Below the pieces are notes generated by a model. The model ran no database searches and was not told where the DNA came from. It saw only the letters and a list, made by a program, of their open reading frames with translations. Both the position numbers and the translations under genes were made by a program. From the NCBI GenBank assembly GCA_016584305.1, contig JACEEZ010005912.1, forward strand, positions 48,419-112,418: 64,000 bases of DNA. Reading direction: 5' to 3'. Shown piece after piece: positions 21,044 to 33,354 of the stretch. How positions within the stretch are numbered: the first letter of the stretch is position 1; every line of letters starts with the position of its first letter. This stretch comes from Chionoecetes opilio (Eukaryota; Arthropoda; Malacostraca; Decapoda; Majidae).

Positions 21044-21123
<80 letters not shown>
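21039..21123. repeat. (AT)n microsatellite
   Basis: Pure AT tract next to transposase exon 1 copy B. Confidence 0.95.
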
Positions 21124-21126
<3 letters not shown>

Positions 21127-21175
21127 ACACACACTTATACACATTAGTATTAACTTGAAACTTAACAATACATAC

Positions 21176-21383
21176 CCCTTCCATCATCAGGTATAGGAAG
21201 TAGTGGTTCCACTTTCTCAAGCAATTCGAGACTGCAGGCTGGAGTGAGCCGGTACCGGTCGATAAACTGATCCTCAGAGAGAGAAGTGAATGGGTCTTGT
21301 CGGTCCCTAGGTACAATCCGTGGTAACCGCACCTCCTCAACTTGTTCCAGTAGGTCAAATATTCGAAGCAGGTAGCCATTGAG
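21176..21383 (-). pseudogene. PIF/Harbinger transposase exon 1, orphan copy B
   Basis: A 208-nt exon between an ATTACAG acceptor (AG at 21385-21384) and a GTATGT donor (GT at 21175-21174). It is fully open and reads LNGYLLRIFDLLEQV, then DPFTSLSEDQFIDRYRLT and LEKVEPLLPIPDDGR. This is the best evidence for the N-terminal part of the transposase at 5590-10307. No exon 2 follows it on this copy because the block is cut at 18267, so it cannot make a transposase here. Residues before the acceptor would lie in a further upstream exon not seen. Confidence 0.7.
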
Positions 21384-21670
21384 CTGTAATGTCAATAACA
21401 GTTAACATTCAGTCAAGTTTCATTATATTTCTGTGTTGTTGCAAGGTAGGGAACATATATTGTTTATGTATGTATTCAGTGGGGATAGTTCTAGTATTCA
21501 ATTACTAATTTGCAGTTCAAGTTAATTATAGGCAATGAGAAACTGAATAATAGCAGAACTAGTTTGATTTATTTAAGTCAGTAATTGGGGTTTTTTTATT
21601 ATTTGAAATAGTTTTCTCTGTGTAAGCCTAGAAAAGGAGAATATTGGTCAAAAGGGATTACTGGTTGAAG

Positions 21671-21672
<2 letters not shown>

Positions 21673-21740
<68 letters not shown>
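21673..21740. repeat. (AT)n microsatellite
   Basis: Pure AT tract. Confidence 0.95.
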
Positions 21741-21744
<4 letters not shown>

Positions 21745-21897
21745 TCGTAACCTAGCCTAGGTATCATTATATAAAAATAAGTTATTATTTCGGCAATTGA
21801 ATAACTGCTGCACATTATACTGAGCCTAAAATAATAGAGAAAAAGTAAGCTGTAAGGCCTGTGGAGGAATCTAACTACTGCGGAATATTAACCAGTT

Positions 21898-23731
21898 CAA
21901 GTTTACCTTCAGCTATTTCGCCGCACCATGGAGTCATTTCGCCCACAGGTCAATTCGCCCACACCATGGAGTCATTTCGCTCAAGGTTACTGGTGGTTCT
22001 TTCTATTTCTGCCAGAGGAAGATATAGTTACATGACTCTCCGTGACATGGATCGTGTGGGCGAATTGACTGGGTATTATTCTAGTGTTTGCCCATAGGCT
22101 ACTCCCCCTCTCCCACAAAACAAGCTTGGGGACCTGGGGTAATGCGTGATATTTGGCTGGGGAACCAAATATGCGTCGCAACCACATCGTGTTGAGTTAG
22201 GGCTGTTGATAAAATTCCCTAGATCTAGGGAATATTCATTGGATTTCTTGTGAGTGAGACGTGTGAACCTGACGATCCTCACAGAATGATGACCGAAGTG
22301 TCGAGTCCTCACAGAATGATGACCGAAGTGTCGACAACCCCCCCCAACCCCCCGCTATAGGAGGTTAGGTTAAATTTGTTTAGTGTGTCGAGAACACCCC
22401 CAACCCACCGTTAGGAGGTTAGGTTAGATTTGTTTAGCTTAGGTTAGGGTAGGTTAGATTTGGGTAGTTTAGGTTAAATTTGGTTAGGTTAGGTTAGATT
22501 TGGTTAGGTTAGGATAGGTTACATTTGGTTAGTAGGTTAGGTTATCGGTGGGTCAAGCCCCCTGCTAGGGTAGGTTAATTTTGGCTAGGTTAGGTTTATT
22601 TTGGTTAGGCAAATTTCTATAGATAAATGGAAATTACCCTAGATCTAGGGAATCTTATCCCCCCCCCATACATAACTCTTTAATTACGTGTTTCCGACGC
22701 ATAATTTGTTCCCCACCCGAAAACCCCGCATTCCCATAGGTCCCCAAGCTTGGGGAAGTGGGAGGGTAGCCAGTCAGAACGTCCACGGGTGAAAACGTCC
22801 ATTGTTCAGAATGACCATAACGTCCACGTGTCATATCCATTTCTGCCAGAGGAAGATATGGTAAAATTCTAGTGTTTGCCCATACTCTCCCACTTCCCCC
22901 AAACAAGTTTGGGAACCTGTGGGAATGCGGGGTTTTCAGGTGGGGAACAAATTATGCGTCGGAAACACGTAATTTAAAGTAATCGTCCAGACTCAATTTT
23001 TTTTTGCCGAATTATGTTGAATGTACATTCAAAACACCTAATCCACCAAAAATAATTGATTTCCAGGCCTTATTTCCGTAAAAACACGACTTTTGTAAAA
23101 AGCGCGCGAAAAAAAAAATCTTCCCTCCAACAGGGCTACGACTTTTATTGATGACGTCAGAACAGGGACGCCCGCAGACACTGTCTGACACCTGTCGGCG
23201 TATGTTATGATGAGCGATTGTTTTTCGGTGTCAGACAGTGAATCTGTCGCTGTGACAGATCTAGAGTACGATGCTCAATCTGACACCGAAAGAAATGACG
23301 CTGGTCGCGTATACTATGAGAAAAACGAACCTCAGATTGTTATGGGATCCTATATGTTTTAGCCCGAGTACGAGGTGGATGAACAGGTGTTAGCAGAGCC
23401 TGAGGTTCAGCAGGAGGACCTGGCACTTCTCCAAAACATGGATTGGTATATAAGGTTAAACCATGTGTGTGTGGGAATCACAATGAAGGTACTTTCGAGA
23501 AAATCCTATGGTTAGTTTTGGAGCTACAGTCAAACGTCATTACTCGGAAACCACATACTAGCATTAACTACAGCATAGAGTTGGAAAATATGCGGGCGGG
23601 AAGGCAGAAAGTGTGACAGCCACACCACCACAGGGCACGCCCACTCCTACTTTTCCGTGCCACGTTTTATGTTAAGCATACTTAAATAATTAGTGATAGG
23701 ATGTCCCTGCTGCGCCATCCTGGGCCTGTTT
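21898..23731. mobile_element. Fold-back element, truncated copy B with start of TTAA element
   Basis: Left half only: subterminal TTCGCCCAC words, one 142-bp unit, TTAGG-like array, CCCTAGATCTAGGG, central inverted repeat, then AGTAATCGTCCAGAC after TTAA at about 22971-22974. The acidic frame at 23209-23365 is cleaner than in copy A. After 23647 the sequence differs from copy A, so either copy may carry the original interior. Confidence 0.75.
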
Positions 23732-23732
23732 N
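23732..23732. other. Single N, probable contig join
   Basis: Ambiguous base; sequence quality falls sharply immediately after it. Confidence 0.9.
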
Positions 23733-24753
23733 AAAAAAACAATTAAATTTTTGGGGGAAAAAAAAATTTTTTTCTGCCGGCCCCGTAAAATTTTGGGGAA
23801 AACGGTAATTCCAAATGTTTAAATTTTTATTCGGGGGTTAATTTTTGGCAAAAAAAAAGTATAGCTTTTTATTTCAAATGTAATTTATGATGTTTTTTAT
23901 TTATTAAAAAAGGGGAAGGCTCCAGCCTCTGGTCCTTTGTTTTTGGCTCAGTTCTTGCGGCTGGAAACGTGGCACGAGCTCAAAGGCTTTTAAATACTGT
24001 CTACAAAATTTACAGAGTTTCAACAAGAAACAGAAGTTATTGATAACCGAAGTTTATTTAGCAAAATTTTTTTTTTTTTTTTTTTTTTTTTTGGGACATC
24101 ACAAGAATGGCCAGGGCACAACAACAAGGGGTAACACAAAGCCGTTTAGTTGCCAGTCCCTAAAAAAAAGGACAGAAAGAGAATAAAAAAAAAACAGAGG
24201 GGTGACCCAATCTATTTGAGGGTCTTGTTACTCTTTTTGAAAAGTTTTAAAGTCATAGGAAAGGGGAAAAATAGAAACGGGGAAGGATTTCCCAGAGTTA
24301 CCAGTGAAAGGGATGAAAGAGAAAAGATACTGTTTAACTCTCATTAAAAGAAAAAGAATAGGGATAAGATTGAATAGAAAGTCTGTGCAGCGAGACCGGG
24401 GAGTGGGGGAGGCAGCAGTAGCAATTCAGAAGGCAGTGAGCATGAAAAAAGGTAGAGAGAAAAAGGAAGCAACATTGCGGGGGTTTTGATTTAAGTTTAA
24501 AGAAGTCAGTCAGAGGAAGGATTTGAGAGACGCAAAGCTTTTGACCAACCTTTTTAGGAGAGCGAGAGGGGATCCCCCCAAAAACATGTGGACATACTCA
24601 TACATGGGCGGAAAGGCCTTGTAGAGAGCAAGCAAATTGGGGGGGAGAAAAAAAGGACACAGAAGCCACAGGACACCTAACTTCTTAGAAGCGTTTAGCA
24701 AGAGATGAGATGGAGTTTTCCATTTCAGTTTTAGTAAAAGGATGTCCAAAAAA
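23733..24753. other. Low-quality sequence, no gene
   Basis: Homopolymer-rich with a 28-base T run near 24064. I see no exon or terminus before the hAT end at 24754. Confidence 0.5.
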
Positions 24754-27627
24754 CAGGGTTTCTAAACCCGGGGCCAGGGGGGCCATGCAAAAATTTTAAG
24801 GGGGCCAGGGTGGGCTTTTGCAAATTATCATTCTAAATAATTTGGGAAAATCTAAATTTAAATAAAAAAACTTGCATCACGCCCTGGCAAAAAAAATTTT
24901 CTTGTTTAATAATAATTTGATTAATCATAAGTTGACAGAAAAATTTGTTAAAATATTTTTAGAAGTTGTGTACGTGTGTATGTATGTATGTGTGCGAAAT
25001 TGTAAGTTTGTGCAGGTAGGGTGATAGAAAACACGGGGGAGAACGAACGCGTATGAGACGGTGAGAGAACGGGCGGTGAGTGGGGGGTGAGTCAGGGGGA
25101 GACAGGGGGAGAGGGCGATCGAATGATCTCAGTGGGGCCCTGGGATCATCACGTAAACATGGGGATAATGATTCGAACCAATACTGTGTTTATTTTTGTT
25201 CGACAATTATAAATGCGGTGGGTTTTTTCGTGTGTGAAATATTTCTTTTTTTTTGGTTCATTGTTTTTCATCCCTTTTCCCCTACTTGGGGTTTTCCCTG
25301 CTTTTTTTTGTTGCTATTTTTGGGGCCGCTATTTCTTTTATTTCAATTGGGCAGTGTTGTAAAAGGGAGGCGTTTTCTTCGTAGAAAGTACATTTCAGCT
25401 TGCTAGTTTGAGTGTGAAGTTTATCATTTTTACTTCTTGGTGTAGTTTGTTGGCTTGTGTTGTTAATTTGTGAGTCCAGGGATGTGTTAGTAGGGGAAAT
25501 TTTTGTGGTTTGTCTTTTTATCACTTGTCCTATTTTTTGCCTTCATTATCTTCTTTTGTTTATCACTTAAATGTTTTTCTGATGTTCCGTCTTTTTTATT
25601 TTCCGTAGATTTGCGATGGTACTAGTTTTGAAGAAGCGGAAGTACAGGAAGATAATCCCCTAGGTTTTAACAACCCTCGTGAGGGCACGAAAAACCTCAG
25701 GGTACGCGCTTCAAAGGCGGGGAAAACGTTCTATGAGGCCAGTAAGTTGAGCATCATTTGTGCCACCACCACATATGCGAGAAAGCCCCCGATTTTAAGG
25801 CCCCACAAAAAGTAGTTTGGGAAAACAGAAAGGAGGGCGATGGTGCTTTCCCAACAACAGCCCTCAAGGTAGTTGAGGGATTTTACGGGGTGCCCTCGAA
25901 ATGCGAAGCAAAAGAAGCCCCCACAATTGGTGAAACCTAATAAGCCATGTACTTTAAAGAGGGGAAGCGTGTTCTTGGGAGAAAGTGAACGAAAAAATTC
26001 AAAAAATTTTCCCTTGTCAAACGACACAGTGAAGGGAGAATTTAATGAAATGTCAGTGACAAAAGGAAAAAGTGATACAGGAGATAAAATCGTCTCCAAT
26101 GGTATGTTTGCAATACAGCGGGATGAGTCAACGGATGTGATTCTTGTGCCAGTATGTGTTTTTTTGGGTATGTTTTTTGTGTGATAAAAGAAGAAAAATG
26201 ATGTACACGGTTTGGCCCACCACAACAGCTAAAGATGTGAGGGAAAAAAGCTATCTTTTTTTCAAAGCTAACAGGACCCCCGGGAAAAGTTGTGGGTCTT
26301 ACAGAGGGGGCTCCAGCTGTGGGAAAAAAAATCAGGGTTCCAGAAGCGTGTAAAGGGGAAGTAGCTCCGAATCCCAAAGGGGGTCTTTGTATACCCACGT
26401 TTTGCACTGGGTCAAAACCCCCCTGATAAATTTTTGCAAGATCCTGGAGGCAGTGGTAAAATGGCAACTTTGTAAAAGTGGAGCTCTGAATTTCCCCCTT
26501 TTTCCAAAACCCTTTTTAGAGCAGGATTGGAGCATAAAAGCCTCCTCTTTACTCCAAAGTGCGCTGGCTTTCCAAGGGGAATTTTGGAATCGATGTTGAA
26601 TTGGGGGGGAGCTTAAATTGTTCCGGAAATGCAAGGGAAAGATGATTTTTGAGTCCTTCAATGGGGGTTTGTGGGAGCCAGTTTGCATATTTAGCAGAAT
26701 TTTTGAGCAGCTAAATAGGTTGAAACAAATTTACAGGGCAAGGAAAGAAAGTGTTTAATAGGATTGTTTTCGTGGTTTTCTTGCCAAGTTCAAAATTTGG
26801 TAAAGAAATCGGTCCCGGGGAAATGTTCCCATTTTTGAAAACTTTCAGTTTCCCTTTGACAGAATGAAAAAGATAGCTGCTTGACCCATTTTTTAAAAAT
26901 GAAATCAATCGCATTGAGATCCTTGGAAAGTGAACAATAGGACTTCCCAGAATTCGAGGAGGAAAAAGGGGAAGTTGGTAATGAATCCATTCTTGGCACT
27001 CTTGATATTATACCATTCCCAGTGATGTTAGGAGGGATTTCCTTGACCCAAAAACATGTTTCGCTGCCAAATACTCTATGAAGAAAAATCTTGAATGTTT
27101 TGGGTTCAATGCATCAGTCATACCAAAAAAGTCAGTGAGATTGCACTTCGAAAAATCTTCCCTTTTTTCAATCCCTATTATGAAGTCTTTTTTCTCCACC
27201 TTTACAAATAAAGAATAAGAGCCGGGAAAACTTTGGATGGGACCCCGAATGAGAGGCATTGTCAGTGACAAAACCCCGGATTCGTCAACTGACTAAAAAG
27301 AAACAATATCACCCTTTCCCCTATGTGGAAAAAAATAAATATACAGAGTTTAATAAAAACTTTTCCCAAACAGATTAAAAATTTTGCTAGGTCCCTAGTC
27401 TTTTAGGCAAGTAGTAATTTAAGCATACACAGAAATCTATATATATAAGAAAATTTAGACTGAAAAATTTTTAAATAAAGCAAGGGGTTTCTTCATCAAC
27501 ATTTTATTTTTTTTTTTTTTTATTTTTTTTTGCGGGGTAGGATTGGGGGAAAAAAAAGGGGGAGCCACACGAATGTTGAAAATTTCTAAAGGGGGGGGAA
27601 TGGAGTAAAAAAGGTTGAGAACCACGG
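24754..27627 (+). mobile_element. hAT element relic
   Basis: The left end CAGGGTTTCTAAACCCGGGG and right end GGTTGAGAACCACGG are corrupted versions of the CAGTGGTTCTCAACC termini of Charlie-type hAT elements. The interior carries a ZBED-like transposase relic on the plus strand. No 8-bp duplication can be recognised, probably because this block is error-rich. Confidence 0.6.
25615..27300 (+). pseudogene. ZBED5/Charlie-like hAT transposase pseudogene
   Basis: In several frames one can follow, in the right order, a BED-finger region (RKYRKDN, then ASKL and a His/Lys stretch; 25630-25830), LSNDTVKGEFNEMS (about 26010-26055), GMFAIQRDESTDV (about 26103-26140, the DEST motif holding a catalytic Asp), a TTAxDVxEK segment, SGFQKRVK, FALGQNP and KSGALNFPLFPK. 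Members of this family cut and rejoin element ends to give 8-bp target duplications; several vertebrate ZBED genes derive from them. Many stops and frameshifts are present. Some may be sequencing errors, since the whole block is homopolymer-rich, so original integrity cannot be judged. Confidence 0.75.
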
Positions 27628-29127
27628 GGTTTGGGGAAAAATAAGTGCTGTTTTAGGGAAATAGCTGATGATCTGTATAGTAATGTAATATAGTGTAGAT
27701 GGAGGAGAAAAAAAAAGAGAGTGGAGAAAATAGTGTTTGGTAGATAGGGTGGGAAAAATAAATAGGTTTTTAACTTATAATACAAGACACGTGCATGATA
27801 GGTACATGCGTGTTATTTTATATTTTTCGTAGTTTTAGATATTATTAATTTTGATTTGTTGATGAGAGTAATGACGGAAAATGTGAAAAAAAACAGATAT
27901 TTAATAGGCTGCGTGTGTTTTTACATAAAAACGGGGATAAGGATATGGTTATTTTATTGTTTTATGAAAAAAAGAAGGGTTTTTGAGGGGGTTTTATTAG
28001 GTTATAAAGGGAAAGTGGAGGTTATGGTTATCAACGGGGAAGGACAGTTATAGACCCAGAGAAGTAGAGTAGCTAGGATGAAGAATACAGATCTTAGCAC
28101 TCTGGTGGGAAAGATGCTCGTAGCCGAAACGCCGGTGACAACACGCGATTTTTTGCCACCACTACGGGATTTTTTTGGGGGTTTAGCAAAATCCCAAAAG
28201 ATGCGGAAATATCGTCTGGACACGGCCTTACCTAAAACATCAGCGTTTAATCGTTTGGGGGGACAGCACTCTACCTCTTATTTTTGATTTCAGAAAATAT
28301 TAGACAAGGAAAAGATTGTTGCAAGGAAACCTAAAAAATCTAGAAAAAAAAGAGGGCCCTCCAAAAGAAGACAAGTCTCCCCCAAGAAAACAAGCTTCAG
28401 ATCTAAAGGGGCGAAGGGTAAGTCATTAGGGTTCATGTTCAATTTCGGGTTCCTGGAACCCCCTTAATGTCTCCGGAAATTATAAAAAAATTTTTGAAAT
28501 GAAAGGGGTTTGAAACCCCATTTCGCCTTTTCCTTACTACAATATGTCAAGAGAACAAGGGGGTAAATTATAAAACCTTTTCCTTCACGTATAGATATTC
28601 ACATGGTACTAGTAAGTGAAGAAATTGGAAAGGGAAATTTGGAGCCTTCAATCGTATATAATAACAATACTTTTTTTGATCCTTTTAATTGGTCCCTAAA
28701 GTTGCACTTTATAAAAAATGAAACGTGCTAGTGCATTTTCCCCCTAAAAGATTATTTCAGTGGGACAGGCGCGGGGATAGTGGCACGTACGGGGACCGTT
28801 AGGACTTTTCTGGTTCTGTAGATAATTTGCCCCAAATTGATTTTTGATTTGGCAACATGCGCGCCCCGCGCTTCCGCTCCCAAAACCTTCGTCTTCCCGA
28901 GCCGCGGGGAGAGCACGCTCCCCCGGTTTTTCACCCGCTATGCAGTAAACATTCCCACCCGTGGAAATTTTTGCTGTTTTTCAAGAGTTTTGCCAGCCCC
29001 CTCTGCCCTTGTTAAGAATCGTTTACGACCCCAAGGCGAAGTGGGGCGTAGGCCCTTTACATGGGGGGCCCCCTTAGGGGGGACCGGAAAGGTCTGTGGA
29101 GAGGGCCCGCAGGGGCCTAAAATTTAA
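27628..29127. repeat. Degraded paralog of 48170-48558 plus 50571-51490
   Basis: 27640-28230 follows 48200-48555 and 28231-29105 follows 50571-51490, without the 2-kb element 48559-50570. It therefore preserves that element's empty site (GACACGGCCTTACC at about 28220-28233). About 200 bp at 28035-28200 have no counterpart. No coding sequence. Confidence 0.75.
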
Positions 29128-29763
29128 AAGGGCCCGTCACAGGACACTTTTCCGGCATCTTTTGGGGAGCAAAAGCGTATAAAGGATCTTGAGCCTGATC
29201 CGGCATCTTTTGGTAGCAAACGCAGAGTCGCGCTGTTCGTTTTTTTTGCCCCCAGTACCCGGACTTTTTACATTTTTGGGCCTGTGGGCCAGAAAAGGGG
29301 CAATTTCCAGTTTGAGGGAAGGTTTGGCCGAAAGGGGAAAAAAAAGGCAAAAAAAAAAAAGAGAAAAAAAAATAATTTTTATCTTAATATATATATAAAT
29401 TTTATATAAAACTATAATTTATTAAAAAATATATATTAATATATAAATAATTTTTTTAAGACAAATAATTAAAAATAATTTTATATGTTTATTGACAATG
29501 ACCAATAAATAATATTTAAAATAATAATATATAATATAAAATATATTTTATATATAATTAAAATATATATATATTATTAATATATACTACCGTCTTGTTT
29601 CACGCCCTAGGTTTTTTTTTTGGGCGCGGGTCAGGAAGATGCCGGGGGGAAAAGGGTCGTAGCCGAAAGCCGTGTGCAAGTCGCGACCCTTTTTCCACCC
29701 GGGACGGGCACTTTTTGGGGCAAATACCCCAAAAAGCCGGAAAATTGCCCTGTGCAGGCCCTT
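29128..29763. mobile_element. Harbinger-like MITE, 636 bp
   Basis: The left end AAGGGCCCGTCACAGGACAC...CCGGCATC is inverted at the right as AAGCCGGAAAATTGCCC...GGCCCTT, flanked by TAA at 29125-29127 and 29764-29766. GGCC-rich ends with a TAA duplication fit PIF/Harbinger MITEs. Related to 47941-48556. Non-coding; the interior includes GC-rich words and an AT-only stretch at 29390-29590. Confidence 0.7.
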
Positions 29764-30240
29764 TAAAGTTTTTTTTAGGGAACAAAAGGGCTTTGCGGTT
29801 TAGTCCTCAGATTTCCCTGTCAGAGACTAGACGTACGCGTGCGACTTTCTGGTAAGATAATTTTTCTCGTTAAATAGATTATTAAGCAAATGTGATTTTC
29901 ACAAATAATTCATGGGCCATGCCTCACCATTTTAGCAAAATTTTTTTTCACCGGATTGGGAAGACGTGGTCATCGTGGCTTTGCTGAGGTAAACGAAAAG
30001 GTCTTTGTTTTCCCATATTTTGTACTAAAACAATTTTGGCCTTTTTAAGCTATTTACCCACGTAAATATATTTTTTTTCGCACTTTCAAAAAGAAAAATA
30101 TGCTTCTGGAGAAAAATATATAGAACATGTATTATTTTTTCTTGGAAAATGTACAATTTTTATTTAGATCATTTATAGGTCGTATGATATACAACCGACA
30201 ATTTTTTTGGGGTGTTAAATGGTCAAAATATATTTTATAA
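29764..30240. other. Low-quality AT-rich sequence
   Basis: A segment around 29805-29900 is similar to 32235-32330 (CTCAGATT...GGTAAGA...AATAGATTATTAAG), so it belongs to an unnamed repeat. No gene is supported. Confidence 0.4.
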
Positions 30241-31381
30241 AGTAATCGTCCAGACCCTTTTTTTTTTGCTAATTATGTTTAAAGTACATTCAAAAACCTA
30301 ATCCACCAAAAAAAAAATTATTTTCCCGGCTTTTTCCGTAAAAAAAAAGACTTTTGCAAAAAGCGCGCGAAAAAAAAACTTCCTCCAACAGGGCTACGAG
30401 TTATTGAGACGTCGAACAGGGACGCCGCAGACACTGTCGACACCTTTGGCAAAAATTTTTGAGAGGATTTTACTCGGGTGTCAGACAGTGAATCGTCGCT
30501 GTGACCGACACTTTCCCACACACACGCCCCGACCAACACCCTTCCTGCACACACACACAACAACACACACAATACACACGTGTGGAGGGCGTGTGTGGGG
30601 AGGGGGGGGAAGGGTGTCGGTGTGCAGCGGTGTGTGGGAAGGGGTCGGTGGCAGGCGTGTGTGGGGAAGGAGGGTCTGTGGGGAAGGGTGCGGTGTGCAG
30701 GCGTGGTGTGGGAAGGGGCGTGTCTGCAGGGTTTTGTGGGGGAAGGAGGCGTGATGCAAGCGTGTGTGGGGAAGGGGTCGGTGGCAGGGGTGTGTGTGGG
30801 AAGGAGGCGTCGGGGGAAGGGGGTCGGTGTGCAGGCGTGGTGTGGGAAGGAAGGTGTCGCAGGCGTGTGGTGGAAGGGGGGGTATGCAAGCGGGGTGGGA
30901 AGGGTGTGGGTGCAGGCGTGTGTGTAGGGAAGGGAAGCGTGGTGGGGGGAAGGGTGTGGGGGGGGTGCAGGCGTGGTGTGGGAAAGGGGGCGATATGGGG
31001 GGGGAAAGGGGGTTTTTGGGGGGAAGGGGGTCGGTGTGCAGGGTGTGTGTGGGGGGAAAGCATGCGCACCCATAAAGGGGATGATGTGGCATATAGCAAA
31101 AAAAATTACAGAAAAACCCAAATATCTTCAAGACTATTATATTTTTCTCTGTGTTACGTGCTTGACAAGCGCGGGAAGAGGGCCCCTTGAGTACGTCACG
31201 GAGCCTGAGCCTGAGGTCTCAAATCTGAGAGTGTTTTTGGAATCGGGGAATTGCAGATTTTGATGGGATTATTTAAAAACGGCTGGGCTGGATACACAAA
31301 AACGACGTATTTTTGATTACTCGTTAATGGCTATGATTTTATTGCATTAAATCAGGAATGATGAAATGGTTGGGGCGATAC
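30241..31381. mobile_element. TTAA element, degraded second copy
   Basis: Begins AGTAATCGTCCAGACCC and ends GTTGGGGCGATAC followed by TTAA (31382-31385). Both terminal regions match 11956-12260 and 13040-13371. The left flank reads ATAA rather than TTAA. The interior is replaced by a G-rich minisatellite, so only the ends are conserved between copies. Confidence 0.7.
30590..31060. repeat. G-rich minisatellite, period about 27-29 bp
   Basis: Repeats of GTCGGTGTGCAGGCGTGTG with GGGGAAGG. It is open in several frames on both strands because of the short period, hence the long cysteine/glycine- or proline/histidine-rich phantom proteins. Confidence 0.8.
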
Positions 31382-31449
31382 TTAAAGGAAAAATGGGGGC
31401 ATACGCTAAGCTGCGCGTGGATGCGGTACCATTTTCCGTGGCATTAGCC

Positions 31450-31673
31450 CTTAGACCCTTTGGTGGGTGAGGACCCGTTACCCCCGGGGCACAGGGGTAG
31501 TGAGACCCGGGGGGACCACAGTTTTCCCTTCCCCAGGTACCCCAGGTACACACTTATCAACCCGAAAGGAAAAAGAACAGCTGGGTAGGGTGGTCACCCG
31601 GGTTTGCCGGCCCGGGTCGAACCAGGGCCCACGATTCGTAGCAGGAAAGTAGCCCCCTGCCCCGGAGGCGAAC
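31450..31673 (-). mobile_element. tRNA-derived SINE
   Basis: On the minus strand a tRNA-like head (GCCTCCGGGGCAG near 31665, CTACGAATCGTGGG as anticodon arm, GGTTCGACCC as B box near 31615) is followed by a non-tRNA body (AACAGCTG, CGGGTTGATAAGTG, TACCTGGGG). The order A-like box, B box, body is that of a pol III SINE. Mismatches in the A box make it inactive. Confidence 0.5.
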
Positions 31674-33354
31674 CTTTTTTGCGTTTCCCCTATTTTTCTA
31701 GTAAAAATTAAACCCCAGACCAAATTGCTTGAAACTTTTTGTTAAGCTCAACGAGATTACCCAAACATTTTTCCGTTTTTTTTTTGTTATACAAACTTGG
31801 ATATAAAAGATTTTTTTATTTTTCGCATTTTTTGATGTTCACTTTTTCCCGCAGCTTATTGACGACCTACACTATCTTTTATCGGCAAACATTTTTTTTT
31901 GTTGATGGAGACATTATGCAGGGAAAGTATGTCTATTACAAAAGCAAATTTTTTATTAGCAAGAGTTTGGGGGCAGTATGACTCCGTCCCCTGGATTTCT
32001 GGAAAATTCTTTTCTCGGAAATAGCCCTAAAAAAAACACTTATGCGCTCATTTTAAAGGAATTTTAATTGCAACCACAGGGGAAACTGTTTAAATCGTGA
32101 TTTTTTTCATCTATAACGTTATAAAAAAAAAATCCGTTTTTAGATAATAGGAAACATGCTTTTCCCATTTCCGCAGCCTGTACTGATACTTCCCCGGCTT
32201 AACGGTTTTTAGGGAAAAAGGCGCTCGTCTCAGATTCGTGGAGAGGATAAGTACGTGGCGACCTCTCTTGGTAAGAGTGTTTTTTTGAGTTTAAAATAGA
32301 TTATTAAGAAAATGTGATTTTCACAAATTAAATTTACTAGGAAAAAGATTTTAACTTTTGTTTTGTACAACACGTGAACCCCTGATTCCCACTAAATTTC
32401 TGATCGATTTCAGATCTGATATCACATTTTCTACATCCCGATTTTTGGGAACCCAAAACCCCTATTTTTTATATTTTCCCCACCGATCTTTACTGAAAAC
32501 CCCTTAAGCTACTTTTTTCCCTGCCAGTTTATGTTAAGATACTAAAAAATTTGTGAATGGGGTGTCTTTCCTCCCTTATTCTGGGTTAAAACTGACAGCA
32601 GAATTTCCGGGCGGAGCACCACCCCGCGCGCCCAAATCCACCCAAAGCGTCAGTATTTTGTTGTTTACTACCGAAAAGCGATCCCGTGCTTAAAGTTAAA
32701 CTGGGTTTTCCCCTTCCTTTTTGCTTTTAGGATGACGAGCCCCCTTCGCAGGAACCCAAAAATAATCTGCACATATTTTGGGTTAAAGACCTTGGTATTT
32801 GTTTTCCATAAAAGATCTGTTTGGGGGAAACGCGCACCAGGTCGTCACTACAGCCCCCAAGGTTTGGGCCCGGGGAAAAAGTCAAAAGAGAATGTAAAAA
32901 ATGCATTTTTTAAAGACATCTGAACCCAATTTTTTATAAGATTTAAAAATTTTTCAACGAGCTCACGGTGGTTTTCGCTTGTGGTTCCCAAAATTTTTTT
33001 GCGAATTTAACAAAAAAGGAGCTCCCTTTTTCCCTTTTCATTTTGTTAGATGGAAACGATGGTCGTGGATGACACGCGAAACTGTGGCCCGTGAAAAATC
33101 CCCTTCTAGCTTAGAAACTGTCAATATTTCTTTGAATTTATTCTTTAAATATTGGAAACCATACCCTTTATGACCCTACCATTCACGAAATTTTTTTATA
33201 AGACCAAGTCATAGACCCCTGTAAACCTGGACTGCGACGGAATACGGCTGTGCACAAGGGGCCCGAAGTCGGAGGGCCCCGGGGTTTTTTTAAAAAAATT
33301 TTAAAATATATATATATATATTATATATAATAATATATATATATACGGGGTCTA
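31674..33354. other. Low-quality sequence, no gene
   Basis: Homopolymer-rich. Includes an AT tract at 33305-33345 and an unnamed repeat near 32235. No exon supported. Confidence 0.5.

Larger units (their letters stand above)
18268..23647. repeat. Large duplicated block, copy B
   Basis: Second copy of 7155-12616 in the same orientation, starting one base after an N and ending 85 bases before another. It includes the hairpin, LINE fragment, composite repeat, transposase exon 1, fold-back left half and start of the TTAA element. It is generally cleaner than copy A in the coding parts. It has no transposase exon 2. Confidence 0.9.

Noticed and set aside
29805..29860. Possible exon ending in GTAAGA, repeated at 32235-32280
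   Set aside because: The two copies share sequence on both sides of the supposed donor but no common reading frame; more likely an unnamed repeat.
30318..31190. Cys/Gly- and Pro/His/Thr-rich proteins over 200 codons
   Set aside because: Short-period G-rich minisatellite gives open frames in several phases; no start context or conservation in the 12600-13040 copy.
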